A stretch of DNA of 8,094 bases from an uncultured Holosporaceae bacterium. Lineage in GTDB: Bacteria; Pseudomonadota; Alphaproteobacteria; RUG11792. The notes under the pieces were generated by a model. It made no database searches, was not told the origin of the DNA, and saw only the letters and a list, made by a program, of their open reading frames with translations. The stretch spans positions 1-8,094 of the forward strand of contig CAMYPB010000037.1 of assembly GCA_947285985.1 (NCBI GenBank), read 5' to 3'. Below are positions 1 through 6,286 of the stretch, piece after piece (position 1 is the first letter of the stretch; each line of letters begins with the position of its first letter). A program made the position numbers and the translations under genes.

Positions 1-80
1 ACATCATTATTTTGATTTGAGTAACAACCCGCTAAAATTATTGGGATAATATAATACAAATATTTATTTGTCAAAATCAT
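1..80 (-). CDS. Lipoprotein N-terminus (partial; possibly NlpD/M23 peptidase)
   Basis: This is the first 26 codons of a gene that leaves the window at base 1. Read on the minus strand from the ATG at 80-78, the product starts MILTNKYLYYIIPIILAGCY. That is a short positively charged start, a hydrophobic core, and a lipobox LAGC with the lipidation cysteine at residue 19. The start codon overlaps the surE stop as ATGA, which implies translational coupling. In many proteobacteria surE is followed, directly or after pcm, by the LysM/M23 lipoprotein gene nlpD, so an envelope amidase activator or peptidoglycan hydrolase is a reasonable guess. The diagnostic domains lie outside the window, so only 'lipoprotein' is directly supported. 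Confidence 0.7.
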   Translation of the reverse strand, partial: MILTNKYLYYIIPIILAGCYSNQNND

Positions 81-841
81 ACGAATACCTCTTCTAATAC
101 TTTAATATGAGAATGTTCAGTGTAATCTAATGATATAGGTGTAATAGAGATGAATCCATTATTTGTTGCTCCAAGGTCCGTTTCAAGTTCTTTCGTTGAG
201 TCTGTTCGTCTATAATCCGCAGCTCCTATCCAGAAATAAGGTTCTCCTCTAGGATCGAGTGATTTGATCACATGATCGTCTATCGCGCGAAATCCTTGAC
301 GTGTTATTTTCACACCCTTCACATCATCGATATTTTCGACGGCTGGAATATTTATATTGAGAAGTATATGTTTTTGAAATTCATATTTATTGAGTATATC
401 TTTTAAAATAATGGGTATGTATTTCTTTGATATATCCCAGTTTATACTTCCATCTTTAAATGTCCTCTGACTAAATGCGATGGATGGGATTCCCAAGAGA
501 CACGCTTCCATTGCGGCGGAGACCGTTCCTGAGTATCCTATATCTTCCGCGAGATTTGAATCGAAGTTTATACCACTCATCATGAGATCAGGTTTTTCTT
601 GCATAACATGACGGATGGCCATAACAACACTATCCGTTGGAGTTCCGTTCACTGAATAATGATTGTCGTCATAAACTTTAAGACGAAGAGGAGTTTTGAA
701 AGTCAAGGAATGAGCCGCCCCACTCATATTTTCAAGGGGTGCACAGACTGTTATGTCATTCGAAAAATTTTTCGAAATTTCTTCCAAAACTTTTATACCA
801 TCCGCATGTATACCATCATCATTACTTAATAAAATTTTCAT
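77..841 (-). CDS. surE: 5'/3'-nucleotidase SurE
   Basis: SurE is a metal-dependent phosphatase that removes phosphate from nucleoside monophosphates and is linked to stationary-phase survival. The protein opens with MKILLSNDDGIHADG, whose paired Asp residues bind the metal. It continues with the SGAAHS segment (conserved Ser), VNGTPTDSV, SGIN (conserved Asn), and the block around EDIGYSGTVSAAMEA. These are the family motifs in the usual order. From ATG 841 it is 254 residues, close to E. coli SurE. I prefer this ATG because AAGG lies 8 nt upstream and the family begins at M-K-I-L-L-S-N-D-D-G. An in-frame GTG at 850, overlapping the hemW stop, would add three residues. The gene is third in the asd-hemW-surE operon and its stop overlaps the downstream lipoprotein start. 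Nothing looks damaged. Confidence 0.95.
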   Translation of the reverse strand: MKILLSNDDGIHADGIKVLEEISKNFSNDITVCAPLENMSGAAHSLTFKTPLRLKVYDDNHYSVNGTPTDSVVMAIRHVMQEKPDLMMSGINFDSNLAEDIGYSGTVSAAMEACLLGIPSIAFSQRTFKDGSINWDISKKYIPIILKDILNKYEFQKHILLNINIPAVENIDDVKGVKITRQGFRAIDDHVIKSLDPRGEPYFWIGAADYRRTDSTKELETDLGATNNGFISITPISLDYTEHSHIKVLEEVFV

Positions 842-846
842 ATTTT

Positions 847-1986
847 TCACCTTAAAATATAATCAATAACGAGATTGAGTCTTTTGAGACCTTCATATGT
901 CGTTATTATATCTCCCCTATCATTTAAGATTATATATGAATTCTTGAGAAGATTTGAGATTTTATCGTCGAAATTTAAAATTTTTTTCAAGTTATGTGAT
1001 AAATTATCTGGATTAATCCCGAATTTTGAACGTAATCCCATAATGAGTTTTTCTTCGAATATTTCGAGTTCACTTAATGGATACTTTTGAAATATTGGAT
1101 TTTCTGCCCAATCTATCCAGTTATTTATATTTTTTATCTGTTCGATTGCGAATTTTTGATTATCTTTGATGACGCGCGCGTGTGATCCAGGACCCACCGC
1201 GAAATATTCCTCATATTTCCAATATGATATATTGTGACGTCCTTCAAATCCTTTTTTCGCGAAATTTGAAACTTCATACATCTCAAATCCATAATCTCGC
1301 GTGATTTGATATGTTCTATCGAGGAATCTATCGTCTGATATGGGATCTGGAATAATTTTATCTTTTATCTGATTATAAATAGCAGTGTCCTTCTCAACGA
1401 TGAGTTCATAGAGGGATATATGAGGAGTCTTCATGATTTGAAGGGCCTCGTTCAATTCGTCTTCCCATTCTTCTAGGGTTTGATATGGCCTGTTATATAT
1501 CATATCAAAAGAAACATTCTCAAAAATTTCGAGCATATCATTGACGGAATTTATCGCATCCTTTGAAGAATGTATACGTCCCAACAATTTTAGATATCTG
1601 TCGTCTATAGACTGAACCCCTATAGAAATCCTGTTTATTCCTATAGATTTCAAAAATTTTGCCTTATTTTTATCGATTGTTTTTGGATTTGCTTCGAGAG
1701 TTATTTCGGGATTATCTGAAATTTTAAACGTTTTATATATAAAATTTAAAATTTTTTCGATATGTTCTGAATGCATGAGGGAGGGAGTTCCCCCCCCGAA
1801 ATACACACTCGTTATGATATCGTTATTTTTTTGATAGAAGCCCTCGGATACGTAGAGATTCAATATTTTTATGTATAGGTCTGTGAAATGTTCATAATCT
1901 ATATTCTTCGATATTTTATAACTATTGAAATCGCAGTATGAACATTTTGAAAGACAGAAGGGCCAATGTATATATATTGTTGACAT
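847..1986 (-). CDS. hemW: Radical SAM haem chaperone HemW (coproporphyrinogen III oxidase-like)
   Basis: HemW is a cytoplasmic radical-SAM family protein that binds haem and is thought to insert it into respiratory enzymes. It has often been misannotated as HemN. The 379-residue product has the 4Fe-4S motif C-x3-C-x2-C at C11, C15 and C18 (HWPFCLSKCSYCDF) and the glycine-rich SAM-binding segment YFGGGTPS at 62-69. It also has IGVQS at 122-126, LGRIHS at 135-140, and the HNISYW...GPGSHAR block at 251-271. The C-terminal part from about residue 300 fits the HemW C-terminal domain. HemW keeps Cys-x2-Cys-x-Phe where true HemN has an extra Cys, and that is what is seen. The gene begins 14 bp after the asd stop with no clear Shine-Dalgarno, which suggests coupling to asd translation. 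A run of eight G encodes part of the GGG motif. Full length, intact. Confidence 0.95.
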   Translation of the reverse strand: MSTIYIHWPFCLSKCSYCDFNSYKISKNIDYEHFTDLYIKILNLYVSEGFYQKNNDIITSVYFGGGTPSLMHSEHIEKILNFIYKTFKISDNPEITLEANPKTIDKNKAKFLKSIGINRISIGVQSIDDRYLKLLGRIHSSKDAINSVNDMLEIFENVSFDMIYNRPYQTLEEWEDELNEALQIMKTPHISLYELIVEKDTAIYNQIKDKIIPDPISDDRFLDRTYQITRDYGFEMYEVSNFAKKGFEGRHNISYWKYEEYFAVGPGSHARVIKDNQKFAIEQIKNINNWIDWAENPIFQKYPLSELEIFEEKLIMGLRSKFGINPDNLSHNLKKILNFDDKISNLLKNSYIILNDRGDIITTYEGLKRLNLVIDYILR

Positions 1987-2000
1987 ATAATGATATTATA

Positions 2001-3011
2001 TCAGAGTTTATCTGCGATTTGGATCGCGTTTAGGGCCGCTCCTTTTCGAACATTATTCGAGACGCACCAGAAAAGAAGGACTTTATCATCCCTATCATAT
2101 TTTCGTATACGACTTATGAATACTTCATTTCGAGAGTTTGATTCTATAGGGGTTGAGTATTCATAATTCTCTATATTATCGACGACTTTTATACCGGGTG
2201 TATTGTTTAGTATATCGAAGACTTTTTTCAGATCGATATTTTTTTCGAATCGTGCGAAGATCGATTCTGAATGTCCTTCGATCACAGGGACTCTCACGCA
2301 TGTTGATGTTATATCGAGATTTTCGAGGTTCATAATCTTTCGTGTTTCGTTCATCATTTTGAGTTCTTCTTTTGTGAAGCGTGAATCTGTGAGGGAGTCG
2401 ATTTGTGGAATAACATTGAATGCGATCTGTTTTTTAAAGTGGTTTATGGATATATTGTTGTTTCCCTCGATAATATTCTTTGTTTGACTCATGAGTTCGT
2501 CGACTCCTTTTTGACCCGCTCCAGAAGTTGCCTGGTATGTTGAGACATTGATTTCCTTGAGATTGAAGGCATCGTGGAGGGGTTTTAGGGCGACGACCAT
2601 CTGGATTGTCGAACAGTTTGGATTTGATATAATTTTTGGATTATCATACTTTTTTAGATCTTCGAAATTGACCTCTGGAACGATGAGGGGGATATTGTCG
2701 AACATCCTAAAATACGATGTATTGTCTATGACGACACATCCTTGATCAGACGCTTTTATTGCGTATATTTTCGAGATTTCAGAACCTGCAGAAAACAATC
2801 CGATATCCGCCCTTTTGAAATCGAAATTTTCGAGGGATTCAACCTCTATATACTCATCTTCTCCATATTCGAGCATAACACCGAGACTTTTCGATGATGC
2901 AACAGCCATAATATTTTCTCTTGGAACATTGTATTCTTTGAGGATTTTCAACATCTCGCGTCCAACACGTCCTGTCGCTCCAACGACGACTATTTTTTTA
3001 TTATGTATCAT
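2001..3011 (-). CDS. asd: Aspartate-semialdehyde dehydrogenase
   Basis: Asd reduces aspartyl-4-phosphate to aspartate-4-semialdehyde with NADPH. This is the branch point towards diaminopimelate (peptidoglycan), lysine, threonine and methionine. The 336-residue product has the Rossmann motif VVVGATGRVG at 8-17, the catalytic cysteine in SNPNCST (C133), YQATSGAG at 159-166, and NVIPQID at 199-205. It also has RVPVIEGHSES at 240-250 with the active-site His. All expected motifs are present and the length is normal. ATG at 3011 is preceded by AGAAGAG a few bases upstream, a weak Shine-Dalgarno. It is the first gene of the minus-strand operon, about 33 nt from the predicted transcription start. 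Retention of asd suggests the organism still makes diaminopimelate for a cell wall. Confidence 0.96.
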   Translation of the reverse strand: MIHNKKIVVVGATGRVGREMLKILKEYNVPRENIMAVASSKSLGVMLEYGEDEYIEVESLENFDFKRADIGLFSAGSEISKIYAIKASDQGCVVIDNTSYFRMFDNIPLIVPEVNFEDLKKYDNPKIISNPNCSTIQMVVALKPLHDAFNLKEINVSTYQATSGAGQKGVDELMSQTKNIIEGNNNISINHFKKQIAFNVIPQIDSLTDSRFTKEELKMMNETRKIMNLENLDITSTCVRVPVIEGHSESIFARFEKNIDLKKVFDILNNTPGIKVVDNIENYEYSTPIESNSRNEVFISRIRKYDRDDKVLLFWCVSNNVRKGAALNAIQIADKL

Positions 3012-3050
3012 AATCTCTTCTGTTTTCTAAATTTTATTTAAGATCGTTAT

Positions 3051-3079
3051 ATCATATAAAAGAAAAAGAATCCTGACAA
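3051..3079 (-). promoter_or_regulatory. Promoter for the asd-hemW-surE operon
   Basis: On the minus strand there is TTGTCA (3079-3074), a 17-nt spacer, then TATGAT (3056-3051). Each box matches the sigma70 consensus at five of six positions with ideal spacing. The predicted start of transcription is near 3044, leaving a short leader before asd. The -35 box overlaps that of the divergent promoter on the other strand. Prediction by eye only. Confidence 0.6.
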
Positions 3080-3101
3080 TCCTTTATATATATGATAGAA
3101 T
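3073..3101 (+). promoter_or_regulatory. Divergent promoter for the MFS transporter operon
   Basis: CTGACA (3073-3078), a 17-nt spacer and TAGAAT (3096-3101) match the sigma70 boxes at five of six positions each. Transcription would start near 3108. That excludes the ATG at 3092 as the translation start of the transporter and points to the ATG at 3137 or the GTG at 3158. Confidence 0.6.
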
Positions 3102-3157
3102 TTTTTATATTGGATTTTAATAGAGTTATCATAAAAATGTTGAAAGATGGGAGAGAA

Positions 3158-4408
3158 GTGAAAAATTCTTATACGAGGGCGTGGATTATATGGTCTATAG
3201 CTGCGATTTTTTATTTATATGAGATGATTTTGAGGGTTTCTCCTAGTGTGATGACGAACGATTTGATGGCATACTATGATGTGACATCAACGATGCTTGG
3301 AGTTTTGATATCGTGTTATTATTATTCTTACACATTGCTTCAGGTTCCTTGTGGACTCATTCTCGATAAACTCGGACCTCGAAATTTGATTGCTCTTTCA
3401 TCGTTGTTTTGTGCGATGGGATCCCTTTTGTTTTCGATGACGAATGAGATATATATCGCGCAGATAGGACGATTTTTTGTGGGGGCTGGATCTGCGTGTG
3501 CGTTTATCAGTTGTCTTCAGATTGCGACATCCTTGTTTCCGAAGAAATATTTCGTTTTGATCGCGGGGATAACGAATATGATGGGAACTCTTGGGGGACT
3601 TTTTGGGGGACTCCCCGTTGCGAAATCCGTCAATTCAATAGGATGGCAGAACACAACTCTCTATCTTTCACTCTTTGGAATATTCCTCATTATTCTCGTT
3701 TTTATTTTTATTCCAAAGAAAATCGAGCATATCGATGAGGATTCGAAAAACCATATTTCAATAGTATCAATTTTAAGAAAGGTTATCATAAATAAGCAGG
3801 TTATTTTATCGGGTTTGATAGCTGGATTTATGTATCTTCCTATATCCGCGTTTTCTGAGTTGTGGGCTGTTCCTTTTTTCATGACGAAATATAATGTCAA
3901 CAATGAAATCGCGTCTATCGCATCTGCAGTATTATTCGTTGGAGTTGCGATAGGGAGTATTATCCTTGCGATAGTCGCGAAAAAAATTCAAAGTTATATG
4001 AAGACGATTCGATTTTCTGCAATTGGAGTTGCGATCTTGTTTATACCCCTTATATACGTATCGTATAGTATATATATATCGTTTAGTATAGTTTTTATTA
4101 TAGGATTATTGACGGGAGCACAGGTTATAAATTTCACATGTGCGAAGAACAATTCGACTCTCGAAACGTCGGGAACGACAATCGCGTTCACAAATGGAAT
4201 CGTTATGTTGATAGGATCCGTTTTTCAACCAATCCTCGGAGTTTTTCTTGATTTCTTTTGGAATGGATCGGTTTCGGAGTCTGGAATGCGTGTCTACGAA
4301 ATTTCAACGTATCAGAAAACTATGCTCATTCTTCCTATTTGTTTGATCATCTCCTATGTGCTATCATTATACGTCAGGGAAACGATAACAACAGAAAAAG
4401 ATGATTAA
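3158..4408 (+). CDS. Major facilitator superfamily transporter, substrate unknown
   Basis: This is an inner-membrane secondary transporter. From GTG 3158 the product is 416 residues with about twelve hydrophobic segments and a more polar break in the middle (around IPKKIEHIDEDSKNH), as expected of the MFS 6+6 fold. The loop between helices 2 and 3 carries GLILDKLGPRN (residues 66-76), a good match to MFS motif A. The opening (RAW, FYLYEMILRVSPSVM) resembles a group of MFS proteins that I recall from proteobacteria including intracellular ones. Its substrate I cannot name. The GTG has GGGAG four bases upstream. An ATG at 3137 would add seven residues but has no clear Shine-Dalgarno. Its 3' end overlaps the next gene by 8 bp, so the two are co-transcribed. 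Confidence 0.88.
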   Translation: MKNSYTRAWIIWSIAAIFYLYEMILRVSPSVMTNDLMAYYDVTSTMLGVLISCYYYSYTLLQVPCGLILDKLGPRNLIALSSLFCAMGSLLFSMTNEIYIAQIGRFFVGAGSACAFISCLQIATSLFPKKYFVLIAGITNMMGTLGGLFGGLPVAKSVNSIGWQNTTLYLSLFGIFLIILVFIFIPKKIEHIDEDSKNHISIVSILRKVIINKQVILSGLIAGFMYLPISAFSELWAVPFFMTKYNVNNEIASIASAVLFVGVAIGSIILAIVAKKIQSYMKTIRFSAIGVAILFIPLIYVSYSIYISFSIVFIIGLLTGAQVINFTCAKNNSTLETSGTTIAFTNGIVMLIGSVFQPILGVFLDFFWNGSVSESGMRVYEISTYQKTMLILPICLIISYVLSLYVRETITTEKDD

Positions 4409-5321
4409 ATCTATAGTATACTTTCTGATAATAATATGTCTTGATTTGGGGTATACAGAGGATTATATCGATTATTCATACGATCAACTCCCCCTCTCTT
4501 CTGATATCCTGAAAACCTTTCCAAAATTGAAGTGTCCGTGTTTTATTGTCTGTTCCATTGGATCTCGCGTTGTTCTCCACCACAAAAATTCTCAAAAAAA
4601 AATACATATCGGATCCCTTAGAAAATATATCATCAATCATCTAAAAAACGATAATCTCGAAATTCTAAACAATAATATAAAAAAATATGGAGCAAAAGAA
4701 ACGATGATATCGTCCATCAAAAAAGAGGATGACGATAAATATTCCGATGATAAAACAACATTGTATGATATATCGTGTTTGTTTAAATTTTTATTGGATA
4801 GCGAGAAAAATAATAATATTTTTATGGAATCCGAAATATCGGGGAAGGGATGTGTTTTAAAGTATTTGAATAAAAATAATTGCGAATTTATGATAGTTTT
4901 GTATGGATACAACACATTCGAAGAAATCAAGGGGGATATTGATCTTTTAAAAATATGGCTTGATCAATTCATAGAATACACAATTTTTGAAGGTGGGGAT
5001 CATATCGCGAATGTTCCAATATTATACGCAAAAAGTCAGAATAAGATAGAGCTTCGTTTTGATCATAAAATAAAGCTGATCATGACATACGGAAAAACTC
5101 ATAATGTGAGGAAGAAGATCGTCTATAAAACAATAACAAAAGCCCCGAAGAAGAAGGATAGTGTTCTTGGGAAGATATTTTTATATACGAAAATTTTTAA
5201 AAATCCGATAACAATAAATCTCAAAACAAACCATGAAATAGAAGCGGGAAATAGAATAAAAATGATTTTGGATTCTATTTCGTATATACTCCTTGGAACT
5301 CCTTTTAATTATAAAAGATGA
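4401..5321 (+). CDS. Degenerate D-alanyl-D-alanine carboxypeptidase-like (peptidase S11) protein, probably inactive
   Basis: The product has 306 residues. It starts with a hydrophobic stretch (IVYFLIIICLDLG) that could be a signal peptide or anchor. Residues 48-81 (FIVCSIGSRVVLHHKNSQ..., then GSLRKYIINHL) match the start of the DacA/PBP5 catalytic domain, with S72-L-R-K75 in the place of the SxxK tetrad. YGAKETM (96-102) and TTLYDISCLFKFLL (119-132) resemble the LGM and STAYDMALLARAL segments. GCVLKYL...MIVLYGY (150-170) followed by LLKIWLDQFIEY (182-193) resembles the end of that domain. About 195-275 looks like the PBP5 C-terminal beta domain, and the tail resembles the membrane-binding helix. 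The region that should hold SxN is missing. The KTG region is absent too, with ESEISGKG at its place. Usual family length is roughly 380-400. The frame is open throughout, so a retained non-catalytic protein is more likely than a dead gene. The family assignment is by eye. Confidence 0.55.
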   Translation: MIKSIVYFLIIICLDLGYTEDYIDYSYDQLPLSSDILKTFPKLKCPCFIVCSIGSRVVLHHKNSQKKIHIGSLRKYIINHLKNDNLEILNNNIKKYGAKETMISSIKKEDDDKYSDDKTTLYDISCLFKFLLDSEKNNNIFMESEISGKGCVLKYLNKNNCEFMIVLYGYNTFEEIKGDIDLLKIWLDQFIEYTIFEGGDHIANVPILYAKSQNKIELRFDHKIKLIMTYGKTHNVRKKIVYKTITKAPKKKDSVLGKIFLYTKIFKNPITINLKTNHEIEAGNRIKMILDSISYILLGTPFNYKR

Positions 5322-5348
5322 GTATAGATGAGGTTTTTTTGTAGATTC

Positions 5349-5378
5349 TTGACAGTTCTATAAAAAATATGTCAAAAT
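5349..5378 (+). promoter_or_regulatory. Promoter of ssrA
   Basis: A perfect TTGACA lies at 5349-5354. Eighteen bases later comes CAAAAT (5373-5378), which matches the -10 consensus at four of six positions. It is the only good candidate in the gap between the upstream gene and the tmRNA, and would start transcription about 5385, just before the acceptor piece. Confidence 0.5.
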
Positions 5379-5399
5379 GAAGGTGTTATGATGTTTCAT

Positions 5400-5468
5400 A
5401 ACTATAGTAATAAACGATGCGTGTAATAAGCATTATGGACCAGGGGGCGGTACCCTGCGTCTCCACCA
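5400..5468 (+). ncRNA. ssrA: tmRNA acceptor piece
   Basis: This segment becomes the aminoacylated RNA. It ends ACCA at 5465-5468. The T arm is CAGGG (5441-5445) paired with CCCTG (5453-5457) around the seven-base loop GGCGGTA. That loop is not the usual TTCRANY, but as I recall it is typical of alphaproteobacterial two-piece tmRNA. The 5' end is uncertain by about 15 bases. Confidence 0.8.
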
Positions 5469-5491
5469 TATCGCGTTTTTTTGATTGTTAT

Positions 5492-5714
5492 GGGGACGAA
5501 ATAGGATCGACATGATGTAGTAAAGACGTATTTTTTACTCGGTATTGTTCCGTCGTTATCGGGCTAATTTTTATAGATGCCAACAAAAATAATGGCGTAC
5601 GCGTGGCCGCGAACTTCAATAGTCAGGCCTCTGCTTTGAAAGCTGCTTAATTTCTGTATAGAAGTTAGTCGTTTTTAAGGCATACTGTGAAAAATTCATG
5701 GTAGCATGCGGTTT
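5492..5714 (+). ncRNA. ssrA: tmRNA coding piece with tag reading frame
   Basis: This segment begins with the 5' acceptor strand GGGGACG and the D-arm-like region, then a hairpin and a probable pseudoknot region, and then the tag frame at 5579-5650. After the tag stop come further potential pairings such as TGAA/TTCA around 5688-5699. The 3' end is placed just before the GC-rich hairpin at 5715 and is approximate. Confidence 0.8.
5579..5650 (+). other. tmRNA proteolysis-tag reading frame
   Basis: The resume codon is GCC (Ala) at 5579, placed after an AT-rich stretch ending TATAGAT, as in other tmRNAs. The frame encodes 23 residues: it starts ANKNNGVRVAA, continues NFNSQAS, ends ALKAA, and stops at TAA 5648-5650. 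Asn at positions 2, 4 and 5 recalls the ANDN start of alphaproteobacterial tags, and the terminal Ala-Ala is as expected. The Lys before it is not, because ClpX normally sees a hydrophobic residue there (LAA or VAA). The other two frames do not give an Ala-Ala ending. Adjacent sspB encodes the adaptor that binds such tags. Confidence 0.8.
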
Positions 5715-5750
5715 GGGGACAACCGGGCAACAGAATGTCCCCGTTTGTTT
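5715..5750 (+). terminator. Possible Rho-independent terminator of ssrA
   Basis: GGGGACA (5715-5721) pairs perfectly with TGTCCCC (5736-5742) around a 14-base loop and is followed by GTTTGTTTTT. The loop is long and the T run is interrupted, so this may instead be the closing structure of the tmRNA coding piece, with partial read-through into sspB. Confidence 0.45.
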
Positions 5751-5784
5751 TTGGGGTTTGTTTTTGTTTGGGAGTTTTTTTGTT

Positions 5785-6279
5785 GTGTCTCAGAAAATGA
5801 ATTATGTTTCGATGTTGTCGGCCTCTAGGAGGATGCTCGTTCGAGAAATTATGTTGAACGTTCAGGAGAATGGTTTCGTCAATGGTCAACATCTCTATAT
5901 AACATTCTCAACGAAACATCCAAAGATTATTATGCCTGATTATTTAAAGGAAGACTTCCCAGACGCGATGACGATCGTTTTGCAGTATGAATTTTGGGAC
6001 CTAAAGGTTGATGATTATGGATTTTCTGTTTCCCTCTCTTTTTCAAGGGGATCTGAAAATTTGTATATTCCTTTCTCATCGATCATGGAACTCCACGATC
6101 CTATGGATCAGTTCACATTATCCCTTCGTCCGGATTTTCTCGATCTTCCAAAAAATGACGATGTTATTGTCAATAATGTTATAAAAAACAATCCACAATC
6201 TCAAAATACTTCGTCTTCTATCTCTAATAATAAAAATAATGTTATCTCTATAGATCTCTTCAGAAAGAAAGGGGAATGA
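5785..6279 (+). CDS. sspB: ClpXP adaptor protein SspB (alphaproteobacterial type)
   Basis: SspB binds the ssrA tag and tethers tagged proteins to the ClpXP protease in the cytoplasm. The 164-residue product has the alpha-type core: GQHLYITFSTKHP (34-46), the PDYLKEDFPDAMTIVLQYEFWDLKV stretch from 51 to 75 (the best-conserved block of the family), FSVSLSF (80-86) and LYIPFSSI (93-100). A linker rich in Asn, Ser and Gln (about 130-152) leads to a C-terminal VISIDLFRKK (153-162), which I read as the ClpX-docking tail. GTG 5785 has GGGAG ten bases upstream. ATG 5797 is the alternative. The longer open frame from 5698 would begin inside the tmRNA and its terminator hairpin, so I reject it. Placement next to ssrA couples the tag and its receptor. 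nuoC starts 7 bp after its stop. Confidence 0.92.
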   Translation: MSQKMNYVSMLSASRRMLVREIMLNVQENGFVNGQHLYITFSTKHPKIIMPDYLKEDFPDAMTIVLQYEFWDLKVDDYGFSVSLSFSRGSENLYIPFSSIMELHDPMDQFTLSLRPDFLDLPKNDDVIVNNVIKNNPQSQNTSSSISNNKNNVISIDLFRKKGE

Positions 6280-6286
6280 TATTATT

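Larger units (their letters stand above)
5386..5714 (+). ncRNA. ssrA: Transfer-messenger RNA (tmRNA), circularly permuted two-piece alphaproteobacterial type
   Basis: tmRNA rescues stalled ribosomes and tags the unfinished protein for proteolysis. The gene is permuted: the tRNA-like 3' half comes first (CCA at 5466-5468), then a 23-nt spacer, then the 5' half beginning GGGGACG at 5492. The two halves form a perfect seven-pair acceptor stem, GGGGACG (5492-5498) with CGTCTCC (5458-5464), including the G3-U70 pair that alanyl-tRNA synthetase reads. CATGATG (5511-5517) pairs with CATTATG (5431-5437) as helix P2. The D-arm-like GGATCGACA and a downstream hairpin AGTAAA/TTTACT (5519-5524/5534-5539) fit the tmRNA layout. 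Removal of the spacer yields two RNAs held together by pairing. The outer ends at 5386 and 5714 are estimates. sspB follows directly. Confidence 0.93.

Noticed and set aside
2203..2487. Plus-strand open frame inside asd, and similar ones at 875-1090, 2153-2335, 2548-2745 and 2815-3030
   Set aside because: They are antisense to well-supported genes, have no recognisable motif or ribosome-binding site, and are explained as shadow frames.
3092..3157. Transporter start at the ATG at 3092
   Set aside because: It lies upstream of or inside the -10 box (3096-3101) of the predicted promoter, has no Shine-Dalgarno, and the family start fits the GTG at 3158.
5298..5340. Terminator after the PBP-like gene
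   Set aside because: ACTC-CTTTTA with TAAAAG-(AT)-GAGT forms a weak AT-rich stem overlapping the stop codon, but the seven-T run is over ten bases downstream of it, so it is not a convincing intrinsic terminator.
5698..5784. N-terminal extension of SspB (29 codons starting MVACGLGTTG)
   Set aside because: It lies over the 3' end of the tmRNA and the GGGGACA/TGTCCCC hairpin, has no family similarity, and the SspB family begins near the GTG at 5785 or ATG at 5797.
5665..5892. Minus-strand frame of 75 codons across the ssrA-sspB junction
   Set aside because: It overlaps the tmRNA end and the conserved start of sspB, its composition reflects the antisense of a T-rich leader, and no start signal is seen.
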